The notes under the pieces were generated by a model. That model saw only the letters and a program-made list of their open reading frames with translations. It made no database searches and was not told the origin of the DNA. The position numbers were made by a program, and so were the translations under genes. From an uncultured Prevotella sp. (GTDB lineage Bacteria > Bacteroidota > Bacteroidia > Bacteroidales > Bacteroidaceae), in contig CAJOHP010000129.1 of assembly GCA_905234355.1 (NCBI GenBank), positions 1-12,371 of the forward strand: a stretch of DNA of 12,371 nt, in the 5' to 3' direction. Shown piece after piece: positions 6,572-12,371 of this stretch; the first letter of the stretch is position 1, and the number at the start of each line of letters is the position of its first letter.

Positions 6572-7480
6572 ATGGAACAAGTGAAATGCCTGATCATAGG
6601 CAGTGGCCCTGCGGGCTACACGGCTGCCATCTATGCCTCGCGCGCCAACCTGCACCCGGTGGAGTACTGCGGTCTGCAGCCCGGCGGACAGCTCACGCAG
6701 ACCACCGAGGTGGAGAACTTCCCCGGCTATCCGCAGGGTGTGGACGGCAACCAGATGATGATGGACCTGCGCGAGCAAGCCGAGCGCTTCGGCACCGATA
6801 TACGCGACGGCGAGATAGTGCGTGCAGACTTCTCGTCGCGTCCCTACAGACTGTGGGACGACACGGTGATTATAGCCACCGGCGCCTCGGCCAAGTACCT
6901 GGGGCTGGACGACGAGCGAAAGTACAACGGCTTGGGCGTGTCGGCCTGTGCCACGTGCGACGGCTTCTTCTATCGCAAGAAGACGGTGGCCGTGGTGGGC
7001 GGCGGCGATACGGCCTGCGAGGACGCACTCTATCTGAGCGGGCTGTGCAAGAAGGTCTACATGATTGTGCGCAAGCCTTTCCTGCGTGCATCGAAAGTGA
7101 TGCAGCAGCGTGTCATGGAGCGCGAGAATATCGAGATACTCTTTGAGCACAACACGTTGGGCCTCTTCGGCGAGAACGGTGTGGAGGGTGCTCATCTGGT
7201 GAAGCGCAGGGGCGAGGCCGACGAGCAGCAGGTAGACATAGCCATCGATGGCTTCTTCCTGGCCATAGGTCACAAGCCCAATACCGACATCTTCCGTGAG
7301 TGGCTCGACTGCGACGAGGTGGGCTATCTGAAGAAGGTGGACGGCACCCCGCGCACCAAGCTGCCGGGCGTCTTTGTGGCCGGCGACTGTGCCGACCCCA
7401 CCTATCGTCAGGCCATCAGTGCTGCCGGCACAGGATGCCAGGCGGCCATCGAGGCCGAGCGCTTCCTGCTCGGACAGTAG
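6572..7480 (+). CDS. trxB: Thioredoxin-disulfide reductase
   Basis: This 302-residue flavoprotein passes electrons from NADPH through FAD to thioredoxin. It shows the FAD-binding GSGPAG (10-15), the redox-active CATC (Cys126 to Cys129), the NADPH-binding GGGDTACEDA (143-152), AIGHKPNT near 232, and the C-terminal FAD motif GVFVAGDCAD followed by the YRQAISAAGTGCQAA helix. It is slightly shorter than the 310-320 residues common in the family but lacks no motif. It starts 9 bp after the peroxidase stop with no promoter in between, so the two form an operon. Its stop is only 10 bp from the stop of the convergent glycosidase gene and no terminator hairpin is visible there, so transcripts from the two strands may overlap. 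Confidence 0.97.
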   Translation: MEQVKCLIIGSGPAGYTAAIYASRANLHPVEYCGLQPGGQLTQTTEVENFPGYPQGVDGNQMMMDLREQAERFGTDIRDGEIVRADFSSRPYRLWDDTVIIATGASAKYLGLDDERKYNGLGVSACATCDGFFYRKKTVAVVGGGDTACEDALYLSGLCKKVYMIVRKPFLRASKVMQQRVMERENIEILFEHNTLGLFGENGVEGAHLVKRRGEADEQQVDIAIDGFFLAIGHKPNTDIFREWLDCDEVGYLKKVDGTPRTKLPGVFVAGDCADPTYRQAISAAGTGCQAAIEAERFLLGQ

Positions 7481-7490
7481 TGGCTGCCCC

Positions 7491-8489
7491 CTATCGCTGA
7501 TGTCCTTTGACTATGAGCTTATCGCCCGAGAGGTCCACCTCGAAGAGGTGTGGTGTGCGTACCGTCCTTCCTTTGGCGTCTTTCGAGTGATGGTGCACGG
7601 ACATCATCCACTGTCCGTCGAAGCGCTGGAAGAGCATCGAGTGGCCATAGCCCGGGGCGGTGATGGGGTCAGGCTCCTGAATCCATGGCCCGTCGAGGGT
7701 TCCGCTCTGCGAGTAGGCCACTCCTTGCGTATAGACATCATACACCCACGATGTCCAGAGCATGCCCAGCCTGCCGGTGCCTGTCCGGAAGAGCCAGGGG
7801 CCGTCGGTCACCTTGTTCCAGGTGTCGTTGCCCTGCTCGTCCCTCTCTCTGCTCCATGGTGAGTCGCTGGCACGGAAGAGCACCTGTGGCTCGCCGATGG
7901 TTCCGCTCAGGTCGGGCTTCAGTTCTATCTTCTCTATGGTGCCGTTCCAGTTCTGCAGCCACTCCCCGCAGAACACCATGTATGGCTTGCCGTCGGCATC
8001 GCGCCAGAAAGTGCCGTCGAGGGTGGGGCGGTCGGCAGGCAGATAGGTGGCGTCGCCAAAGGCGCGATACGGCCCCATGGGATGGTCGGCGCACAGCACC
8101 TGCGAGGCCCGCCGTTCTATGACGTTGCCCCTGACGGTGTCTATCTTGACGCTCTGATTGGTGAAGGTGGCAAAGTAGTAATACTTCCCGTCGCCCGTCT
8201 GGTGCAGCTCGGCTGCCCATATCATCGGGTGCGGACCCATCCATGAGTCGCGCTCAAATTGCGTGACGCGGTATGGCCCTTCCCACAGCGTCAGGTCCTG
8301 GCTGCGCCACATCCGTCCGCCGGTACCTGTCATGTAGTACATCTTCGTCTGCTGGTCGGCCAGTATTGCCGGGTCGCTCAGGCGGATGGAGTCCAGCGGG
8401 ATGTTGTGGCCCACTTCTGTCTTTCTTGGCTGCGCCTGGGCAAGACATGCCGTCAGGAGGGTAGCAATGGTCATAAGGAGTTTTTTCAT
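7491..8489 (-). CDS. Secreted glycoside hydrolase, GH43-like five-bladed beta-propeller
   Basis: This 332-residue protein starts with a signal peptide (MKKLLMTIATLLTACLAQAQ). Cleavage after AQA is likely, but LTAC (12-15) could also be a lipobox. The rest is a GH43-like propeller acting on plant-type glycans outside the cytoplasm, perhaps arabinose- or xylose-containing ones. Asp39 in RLSDPAI is the expected catalytic base, and Asp158 in TLDGTFWRDADGKPYMVF the expected pKa-modulating Asp. Blade repeats show as GKYYYFATF, GKPYMVF and LGMLWTSW. At the expected general-acid site (usually TEGP) there is TDGP, with Asp229. The substrate cannot be told from sequence. There is no SusC/D pair beside it, so it is not part of an obvious polysaccharide-utilisation locus. 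It is divergent from the RyR gene. Confidence 0.85.
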   Translation of the reverse strand: MKKLLMTIATLLTACLAQAQPRKTEVGHNIPLDSIRLSDPAILADQQTKMYYMTGTGGRMWRSQDLTLWEGPYRVTQFERDSWMGPHPMIWAAELHQTGDGKYYYFATFTNQSVKIDTVRGNVIERRASQVLCADHPMGPYRAFGDATYLPADRPTLDGTFWRDADGKPYMVFCGEWLQNWNGTIEKIELKPDLSGTIGEPQVLFRASDSPWSRERDEQGNDTWNKVTDGPWLFRTGTGRLGMLWTSWVYDVYTQGVAYSQSGTLDGPWIQEPDPITAPGYGHSMLFQRFDGQWMMSVHHHSKDAKGRTVRTPHLFEVDLSGDKLIVKGHQR

Positions 8490-8581
8490 ATAGCTTAGTG
8501 TCTGTCGGGGTGTGATAGGAAAGATTGCTGCAAAACGGCCTGTTTTCAGCTGAATCCTTAAACAATGTTGTAATTACAGGG

Positions 8582-8589
8582 CAAAGTTA
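8582..8589 (-). promoter_or_regulatory. -7 element of the GH43 gene promoter
   Basis: The minus strand reads TAACTTTG here, an exact TAnnTTTG. No TTTG is seen 19-21 nt upstream. A start near 8575 gives a leader of about 85 nt. The element is only 21 bp from the plus-strand -7 element of the RyR gene, so the two polymerase footprints overlap. Confidence 0.55.
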
Positions 8590-8610
8590 CTGATTTTTCA
8601 GCAGATTTGT

Positions 8611-8618
8611 TATATTTG
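8611..8618 (+). promoter_or_regulatory. -7 element of the RyR-domain gene promoter
   Basis: TATATTTG at 8611-8618 is an exact TAnnTTTG. There is no matching TTTG at -33; the position is taken by the GH43 gene's own -7 element. A start near 8625 leaves a leader of about 28 nt before the ATG at 8653. Confidence 0.5.
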
Positions 8619-8652
8619 TACCCTGAAATTTTTTAGCAAGTTTACGACAGCT

Positions 8653-8970
8653 ATGCTTATGACAGATAAAACGACGAAGACAACAGACTATATCCCCAGT
8701 CCAGCCGACGTCAGCGACGTTGCGTTGCCTGACGAGCTGCGGCCGCTGCTAGAGCAGTTGGCCCGCAACGTGCACGAGGTGTGGGCCGAGAGCCGTCTCA
8801 GGCAGGGATGGACCTATGGTGCCTACCGTAGCGACGAGCTCAAGACCCATCCCTGCCTCGTCCCTTACGATCGGTTGTCGGAGGAGGAGAAGGACTACGA
8901 CCGCGACACCAGTGTCAACACGCTGAAGTTCATCCTGAAGCAGGGGTTCCGGATAGAGAAGGAAAAGTAA
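8653..8970 (+). CDS. Small stand-alone RyR-domain protein
   Basis: This 105-residue protein is almost entirely one RyR domain, the repeat first described in ryanodine receptors. The signature is clear: LARNVHEVWAESRLRQGWTYG (about 36-56), RSDELKTHPCLVPYDRLSEEEKDYDR (59-84) and the helix TVNTLKFILKQGF-like stretch (86-99). There is no signal peptide or membrane segment. Bacterial RyR proteins are common in Bacteroidota; the domain is thought to bind a small ligand, possibly nucleotide-like, but I know of no proven role for this stand-alone type. ATG 8653 is used, with 8659 an equally possible start. It is a single gene with its own -7 element and a hairpin right after its stop. No defence or signalling gene is next to it. 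Family confident, function unknown. Confidence 0.88.
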   Translation: MLMTDKTTKTTDYIPSPADVSDVALPDELRPLLEQLARNVHEVWAESRLRQGWTYGAYRSDELKTHPCLVPYDRLSEEEKDYDRDTSVNTLKFILKQGFRIEKEK

Positions 8971-8973
8971 AAA

Positions 8974-8995
8974 CCGTGCTTCACCTGAAGCACGG
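8974..8995. terminator. Perfect hairpin, bidirectional terminator
   Basis: CCGTGCTTC, loop ACCT, GAAGCACGG is a perfect 9-bp stem starting 3 bp after the RyR stop. On the plus strand the following bases are GATATTTGG, a weak U-tract. On the minus strand they are TTTTTACTTTT, a proper U-tract. It is thus a better terminator for leftward than for rightward transcripts, and would shield the RyR gene from antisense reading. Confidence 0.75.
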
Positions 8996-9006
8996 GATAT
9001 TTGGTG

Positions 9007-9037
9007 CAAAGGTAATAAAAGCTTGGATGAATGCAAA
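9007..9037 (-). promoter_or_regulatory. Orphan minus-strand promoter facing the hairpin
   Basis: On the minus strand TTTG (9034-9037), a 19-nt spacer and TACCTTTG (9007-9014) match the Bacteroidota promoter consensus exactly. No gene lies in its path: transcription would start near 9000, immediately enter the hairpin at 8974-8995 and meet its U-tract. It could make a transcript of only about 40 nt, or be a chance or decayed promoter. Confidence 0.5.
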
Positions 9038-9077
9038 TATGACCGTGCGAGACACAGGGTGAGGGCTCCCTTGGTCA

Positions 9078-9183
9078 CGTTTTACCCCCTAAACGAGGGA
9101 CGTCTACCCCCTAGCGGAGCGTCGTCTAGGGGGTAGCCAGTGTGCGTTTAGGGGGTAGACGCGGGTCGTTTAGGGGGTAGACG
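9078..9183. repeat. Five-unit G5/C5 array with exact 22-bp period
   Basis: Five copies of an element with consensus CGTTTAGGGGGTAGACG lie at 9078-9095, 9101-9116, 9123-9136, 9145-9161 and 9167-9183. The first two are inverted (C5 on the plus strand), the last three forward (G5). The centres of the five runs are at 9087, 9109, 9131, 9153 and 9175, that is, exactly 22 bp apart. The last two copies are identical over 17 bp. Units two and three form an 11-bp perfect inverted repeat (CTACCCCCTAG, CTAGGGGGTAG) and units one and four a 13-bp one, so a nested hairpin is possible. It sits in the 409-bp spacer between the RyR gene and dapA, about 155 bp upstream of the dapA -7 element. No known site is recognised. 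Confidence 0.9.
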
Positions 9184-9267
9184 GCCGACATTGTCCATGC
9201 CCCTGGCTGTCAAGCGGCGTCAAAAAGGATGTTGTTTGACTTTGTGATGAAAACAGGAAGGAGGAAA

Positions 9268-9357
9268 ATGATGATGCGGAGCCACATAATTTGCAATAAA
9301 AAAACTCGTGAGCCTTCTCCGTTTGCAATCTTTTTTGTAACTTTGCACCCGAATTAG
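9268..9357 (+). other. Possible 29-codon small ORF with a strong ribosome-binding site
   Basis: A purine-rich GGAAGGAGG (9257-9265) precedes three tandem ATG codons (9268, 9271, 9274). An ORF follows that encodes MMMRSHIICNKKTREPSPFA and nine more residues, ending at TAG 9355-9357. A good Shine-Dalgarno sequence is uncommon in this window. Against it: the ORF runs through the dapA -7 element, no clear promoter precedes it, and it has no recognisable domain. It could be a leader peptide of a longer dapA transcript or chance. The rest of 9184-9379 holds only the dapA promoter. Confidence 0.2.
9338..9345 (+). promoter_or_regulatory. -7 element of the dapA promoter
   Basis: TAACTTTG is an exact TAnnTTTG match, 34 bp before the dapA ATG. 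The -33 position has no clear TTTG; one at 9322-9325 is too close (12 nt). A weak -33 may mean an activator is used. Start expected near 9352, giving a leader of under 30 nt. Confidence 0.6.
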
Positions 9358-9379
9358 ACGGAAACATCATTTTTACCCT

Positions 9380-10267
9380 ATGGTTTACAATGTATTCAAA
9401 GGACTGGGCATAGCGCTCGTGACACCCTTCAAGGAGAATGGCGAAGTGGACTACGATGCACTGCAGCGTCTGCTCGACTATCAGTTGGCTGGCGGTGCCG
9501 ACTTCTTCTGCATCCTGGCCACCACGGGCGAGACGCCCACGCTGAGCCGTGAGGAGCGTGACCGCATCAAGGATCTTGTCGTGGAGAAGGTGCAGGCCCG
9601 CGTACCCATCCTAATGGGCTGTGGTGGCAACAGCACCGCCGCCGTGGTGGAAGAGCTGCAGACGGGCGACTTCCGTGGCATCGACGGCATACTGAGCGTC
9701 TGTCCCTACTACAACAAGCCTTCGCAGGAGGGGCTCTATCAGCACTTCAAGGCCATAGCCGCTGCCACACCGCTGCCCGTGGTGCTCTACAACGTGCCGG
9801 GGCGCACAGGTGTCAACCTGCAGGCAGCCACCACCGTGCGCCTGGCCCGCGACTGCAAGAATATAGTGGCCATCAAGGAGGCCAGCGGCAATCTGGAGCA
9901 GGTGGACGAGATCATCAAGAACAAGCCCCGTGACTTCGACGTCATCTCGGGCGACGATGCCCTCACCTTCCCCATGATCAGCTGCGGCGCCGTGGGGGTC
10001 ATCTCCGTCATAGGCAATGCGTTGCCGCGTGAGTTCTCGAAGATGATACGGTTGCAGATGAAAGGCGAGTACGACCCGGCGCGCAAGATACACCATCGCT
10101 TCACCGACCTTTTCTCCCTGCTCTTCGTCGACGGCAATCCTGCCGGCGTGAAGGCCATGCTCCACGAGATGGGGTTCATCGAGAACGTGCTGCGGCTGCC
10201 GCTCGTGCCCACTCGCATCTCCACACTGCAGCGCATGTCGGAACTCATGCGTGAGCTGAAGATATAG
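9380..10267 (+). CDS. dapA: 4-hydroxy-tetrahydrodipicolinate synthase
   Basis: This 295-residue TIM-barrel enzyme condenses pyruvate with aspartate semialdehyde, the first committed step to diaminopimelate (peptidoglycan) and lysine. Key residues are in place: Lys166 in IKEASGN forms the Schiff base with pyruvate; Thr49 in ATTGET, Tyr137 in LYNVPGRTG and Tyr111 in CPYYNKP form the proton-relay triad; Arg142 binds the aldehyde carboxylate. GDD (181-183) and the GNPAGVKA stretch near 242 are also typical. Length is normal. ATG 9380 follows its own promoter. The gene is monocistronic, with an unusually long upstream spacer that includes the 22-bp array. It is convergent with cimA, 32 bp apart, and no clear terminator is seen in between. 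Related N-acetylneuraminate lyases are excluded by the Lys/Tyr context and the pathway-typical motifs. Confidence 0.96.
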   Translation: MVYNVFKGLGIALVTPFKENGEVDYDALQRLLDYQLAGGADFFCILATTGETPTLSREERDRIKDLVVEKVQARVPILMGCGGNSTAAVVEELQTGDFRGIDGILSVCPYYNKPSQEGLYQHFKAIAAATPLPVVLYNVPGRTGVNLQAATTVRLARDCKNIVAIKEASGNLEQVDEIIKNKPRDFDVISGDDALTFPMISCGAVGVISVIGNALPREFSKMIRLQMKGEYDPARKIHHRFTDLFSLLFVDGNPAGVKAMLHEMGFIENVLRLPLVPTRISTLQRMSELMRELKI

Positions 10268-10299
10268 CACTGCCCTTCTGGGTAGGGGTGGGGGAGACG

Positions 10300-11868
10300 C
10301 TACAGCTTCTCGTCCTCAATCATATTGAGCATCTTTATCGTGGCTTTGATGGCGGCCTCTGTCTGGTCGGCATCAAGGCCACGCGTTCGCATAAGGCGTC
10401 CGTCGTCGCGTCGCCAGGTGATGACCGTCTGCACCAGGGCGTCGGTACGCCCGCCCGGCGGGATGGTGACCGAATAGTTTTCGAGCAGCGGGAATGTGCG
10501 GTCTAGATACTCCCGGTAGATGCGACGCAGGGCTTTGACGAAGGCGTCGTACTGTCCGTCGCCCGAGGAGTGGGCCTCATACTGCATGTCGCCCACCTGC
10601 ACCTTGACGTTGGCCAGGGGCTTCAGTCCGTAGGCCAGCGACACCTGGTAGCTCACGAGCTTCACCTTGTCTTCCGCCACGTCGTGCTTGAGCACGTCGC
10701 TGACGATGAAGGGCAGGTCGTCCTGTGTGACCACCTCCTTGCGGTCGCCCAGTTCGGTGATGCGTCGTGTGACGCGCTGCGTCTGCTCTGGTGTGAGCTC
10801 CAGTCCCAGTTCCATCAGGTTGCGGGTGATATTGGCCCGTCCGCTGTTTTTCCCCATGGCATACTCGCGGCGCCGTCCGAAGCGCTCCGGCATGAGGGCG
10901 TTGTGGTAGAGCCCGCCCTTCTGGTCGCCGTCGGCATGCACGCCTGCCACCTGGGTGAAGACGTTGTCGCCGATGATGGGCTGGTTGGGGGCTATGCCGA
11001 TGCCGCTGTAGCTCTCGACCAGCCGGCTCACCTCGTTGAGCCGGTTTTCCACGATGTTGGTGCGGGCGTTGAAGTGGTCTTTCAGTATGACCTGCACGCT
11101 GCTCAGCGGCGCATTGCCGCATCGCTCGCCCAGTCCGTTGACCGTGACGTGCAGTCCGCGGGCGCCGCTGAGGGCGGCTGCGAGCGAGTTGCTCACGGCC
11201 AGGTCGTAGTCGTTGTGGGCATGGAAGTCGAAGTGCACGTCGGGATAGCGCCTGAGCATCTTCCTGAAGTACTCCACCACCTGCAGCGGGTTCATGATGC
11301 CGAGCGTGTCGGGCAGCATGAAGCGGCGCACGGGCATGTCGACGAGGGCATCCATGAGCTGGTAGACATAGTCGGGGGAGTCCTTCATGCCTCCCGACCA
11401 GTCTTCGAGATACAGATTGGTGGCTATGCCGCATTGCTGTGCATAGGCTATGACGTCTCTGATGTCGCTGATGTGCTGCTCAGGTGTCTTCCCGAGCTGT
11501 TCGCGGCAGTGGCGCAGCGATCCTTTTGCCAGCAGGTTCATCGTCGTTGCCCCGGCATCGGCTATCCAGTCCACCGAGATGTGTCCGTCGATGAATCCCA
11601 GCACCTCTACGCGTTGCAGGCAGTCTATCTGCCGTGCGTAGCGGCAGATCATCCTCACGGCCTCTTTCTCCCCCTCGCTGACGCGTGCCGAGGCCACCTC
11701 TATGCGGTCTACGTTGAGGTCGCGCAGCAGCATGCGTGCTATCATCAGCTTCTCGTGTGGCAGAAAGGACACGCCGCTGGTCTGCTCGCCGTCGCGCAGC
11801 GTAGAGTCCATAATCTCGATGAAGGGCGACAGGCGTGGGCCCTTTTTCTCTTGCAGCACGTCGTCCAT
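10300..11868 (-). CDS. cimA: (R)-citramalate synthase, Leptospira type (LeuA family)
   Basis: This 522-residue acyltransferase would join pyruvate and acetyl-CoA to give (R)-citramalate, opening a threonine-independent path to 2-oxobutyrate and isoleucine. The DRE-TIM barrel shows DSTLRDGEQTSGVSF (Arg25 and metal-binding Asp26), YLEDWSGG (Glu155), HFDFHAHND (metal-binding His216 and His218) and VNGLGERCGN. GVHADGDQKGGLY (309-321) followed by MPERFGR, and the C-terminal regulatory domain with IPPGGRTDALV and DQTEAAIKA, resemble from memory the Leptospira citramalate synthase more than 2-isopropylmalate synthases. The start at 11868 is chosen because AAGGAGG lies 8 nt upstream and it begins 2 bp after the leuD stop; an upstream in-frame start at 11910 would overlap leuD. 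The C-terminal domain is probably the isoleucine feedback site (inferred). The alternative is a second 2-isopropylmalate synthase. Confidence 0.82.
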   Translation of the reverse strand: MDDVLQEKKGPRLSPFIEIMDSTLRDGEQTSGVSFLPHEKLMIARMLLRDLNVDRIEVASARVSEGEKEAVRMICRYARQIDCLQRVEVLGFIDGHISVDWIADAGATTMNLLAKGSLRHCREQLGKTPEQHISDIRDVIAYAQQCGIATNLYLEDWSGGMKDSPDYVYQLMDALVDMPVRRFMLPDTLGIMNPLQVVEYFRKMLRRYPDVHFDFHAHNDYDLAVSNSLAAALSGARGLHVTVNGLGERCGNAPLSSVQVILKDHFNARTNIVENRLNEVSRLVESYSGIGIAPNQPIIGDNVFTQVAGVHADGDQKGGLYHNALMPERFGRRREYAMGKNSGRANITRNLMELGLELTPEQTQRVTRRITELGDRKEVVTQDDLPFIVSDVLKHDVAEDKVKLVSYQVSLAYGLKPLANVKVQVGDMQYEAHSSGDGQYDAFVKALRRIYREYLDRTFPLLENYSVTIPPGGRTDALVQTVITWRRDDGRLMRTRGLDADQTEAAIKATIKMLNMIEDEKL

Positions 11869-11870
11869 GG

Positions 11871-12371
11871 CTACAGCCTCCTTTCTTTTTCTTCTCTCAG
11901 GCGTTCCCACTCGAGCGTCTTGTCCTTGTTCTGCACGAGATAGTCTATGTCGTCGAGACCATGCAGGAGGCAGTGCTTCTTATAGGCATTGATCTCGAAG
12001 TGTTCAGCGTGGTGTGTGGCCAGATTGGTGACCTGCTGTCGTGGGAGGTCCACCTCCACCAGCGTCTTTGCGTCGCTCTCGATGCTACGGAAGAGCTCCT
12101 GCAGGAAGGCTTCGCTGACGACTACCGGCAGCACGAAGTTGTTGAGCTCGTTCTGCTTGTGTATGTCGGCAAAGAAGGAGCTGACGACCACCCTGAATCC
12201 ATAGTCGGCTATGGCCCATGCGGCGTGCTCGCGGCTGCTGCCCGACCCGAAGTTCTTTCCGGCCACGAGGATGCAGCCCCCGTAGGTAGGGTCGTTGAGC
12301 ACAAAGTCGGGCACGGGGCGCCCGTCTTTGTCGTAGCGCCAGTCGCGGAAGAGGTTGTCGCCGAAGCCTGT
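11871..12371 (-). CDS. leuD: 3-isopropylmalate dehydratase small subunit, 5' end cut by the window
   Basis: The visible 166 residues are the C-terminal part of LeuD, the swivelling small subunit that with LeuC isomerises 2- to 3-isopropylmalate in leucine synthesis. The reading frame stays open to the right edge and encodes TGFGDNLFRDWRYDKDGRP just before PDFVLNDP, the normal LeuD run, so a GTG at 12314 is internal and not a start. GKNFGSGSSREHAAWA is the family's signature for substrate binding. About 30-35 N-terminal residues should lie beyond the window, and leuC and probably leuA upstream of them (inferred). LeuCD also converts citramalate to 3-methylmalate, which explains the cimA gene 2 bp downstream. 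Confidence 0.95.
   Translation of the reverse strand, partial: TGFGDNLFRDWRYDKDGRPVPDFVLNDPTYGGCILVAGKNFGSGSSREHAAWAIADYGFRVVVSSFFADIHKQNELNNFVLPVVVSEAFLQELFRSIESDAKTLVEVDLPRQQVTNLATHHAEHFEINAYKKHCLLHGLDDIDYLVQNKDKTLEWERLREEKERRL
11877..11884 (-). promoter_or_regulatory. Shine-Dalgarno site of cimA, inside the leuD coding end
   Basis: The minus strand reads AAAGGAGG, 8 nt before the ATG at 11868. It overlaps the last leuD codons. Such a strong site is rare in this window and decides the cimA start; it also suggests cimA is translated right after, or coupled to, leuD. Confidence 0.7.

Noticed and set aside
5954..7273. 439-codon open frame on the minus strand opposite the peroxidase and trxB
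   Set aside because: It is antisense to two certain genes, has a low-complexity Leu/Val/His-rich translation with no recognised motif, and comes from GC-rich third codon positions.
9059..9078. Imperfect hairpin GTGAGGG-CT-CCC-TTGG-TCAC
   Set aside because: It has a 4-nt bulge and only seven pairs, and no gene ends here; too weak to call a terminator.
9078..9183. CRISPR array or G-quadruplex as the explanation of the G5/C5 repeats
   Set aside because: Units are only about 17 bp with 5-bp gaps and flip orientation, so it is not CRISPR. Only three G5 runs lie on one strand, with loops of 17 nt, too few and too far apart for an ordinary quadruplex.
10570..11943. 457-codon open frame on the plus strand opposite cimA
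   Set aside because: cimA is clear from its motifs; this frame reads as a mirror of it, rich in His and Val, with no domain.

Overview
The window looks like a chromosomal segment from a Prevotella-like member of the Bacteroidota. The reasons are: several start regions carry the Bacteroidota housekeeping promoter (TTTG, 19-21 nt, TAnnTTTG); most genes lack a Shine-Dalgarno sequence and follow A-rich leaders; the gene families fit (DUF3127 protein, a long PPi-dependent phosphofructokinase, a GH43 enzyme with a signal peptide, a Leptospira-type citramalate synthase in a leu cluster); and the coding regions are GC-rich while the spacers are AT-rich. No rRNA, tRNA, CRISPR array, insertion sequence or phage gene is visible.

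Layout. Bases 1-393 hold no gene but carry three copies of a REP-like palindromic repeat, an AT-rich inverted repeat and a terminator-like hairpin. A DNA-replication block follows: a DUF3127 protein with an SSB-like acidic tail (minus strand), divergent from dnaN (sliding clamp), then a DEDDh exonuclease. Next, on the plus strand, come a PPi-dependent phosphofructokinase with its own promoter and a strong terminator-like hairpin, a membrane-anchored GH25 lysozyme, and a two-gene peroxide-defence operon (cysteine-type glutathione peroxidase plus thioredoxin reductase). A secreted GH43-like glycosidase lies convergent to trxB and divergent from a small stand-alone RyR-domain protein. The spacer 8971-9379 is the least ordinary part. 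It holds a perfect hairpin, a minus-strand promoter aimed straight at that hairpin, and five G5/C5 elements whose centres are exactly 22 bp apart. It ends in the dapA promoter. dapA (lysine and cell-wall diaminopimelate synthesis) is convergent with a leuD-cimA pair, whose leuD runs off the right edge.

How the genes fit together. The replication genes belong together by function (clamp, exonuclease, probable ssDNA-binding protein). The peroxidase has the two cysteines expected of a thioredoxin-dependent enzyme and is cotranscribed with the reductase that would recycle it. The leuD-cimA pair suggests a threonine-independent route to isoleucine that shares the isopropylmalate isomerase with leucine synthesis. 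Most of the window is ordinary core genome. The best candidates for something undescribed are the 22-bp-phased array, the tiny promoter-hairpin unit beside it, and the SSB-like DUF3127 protein.
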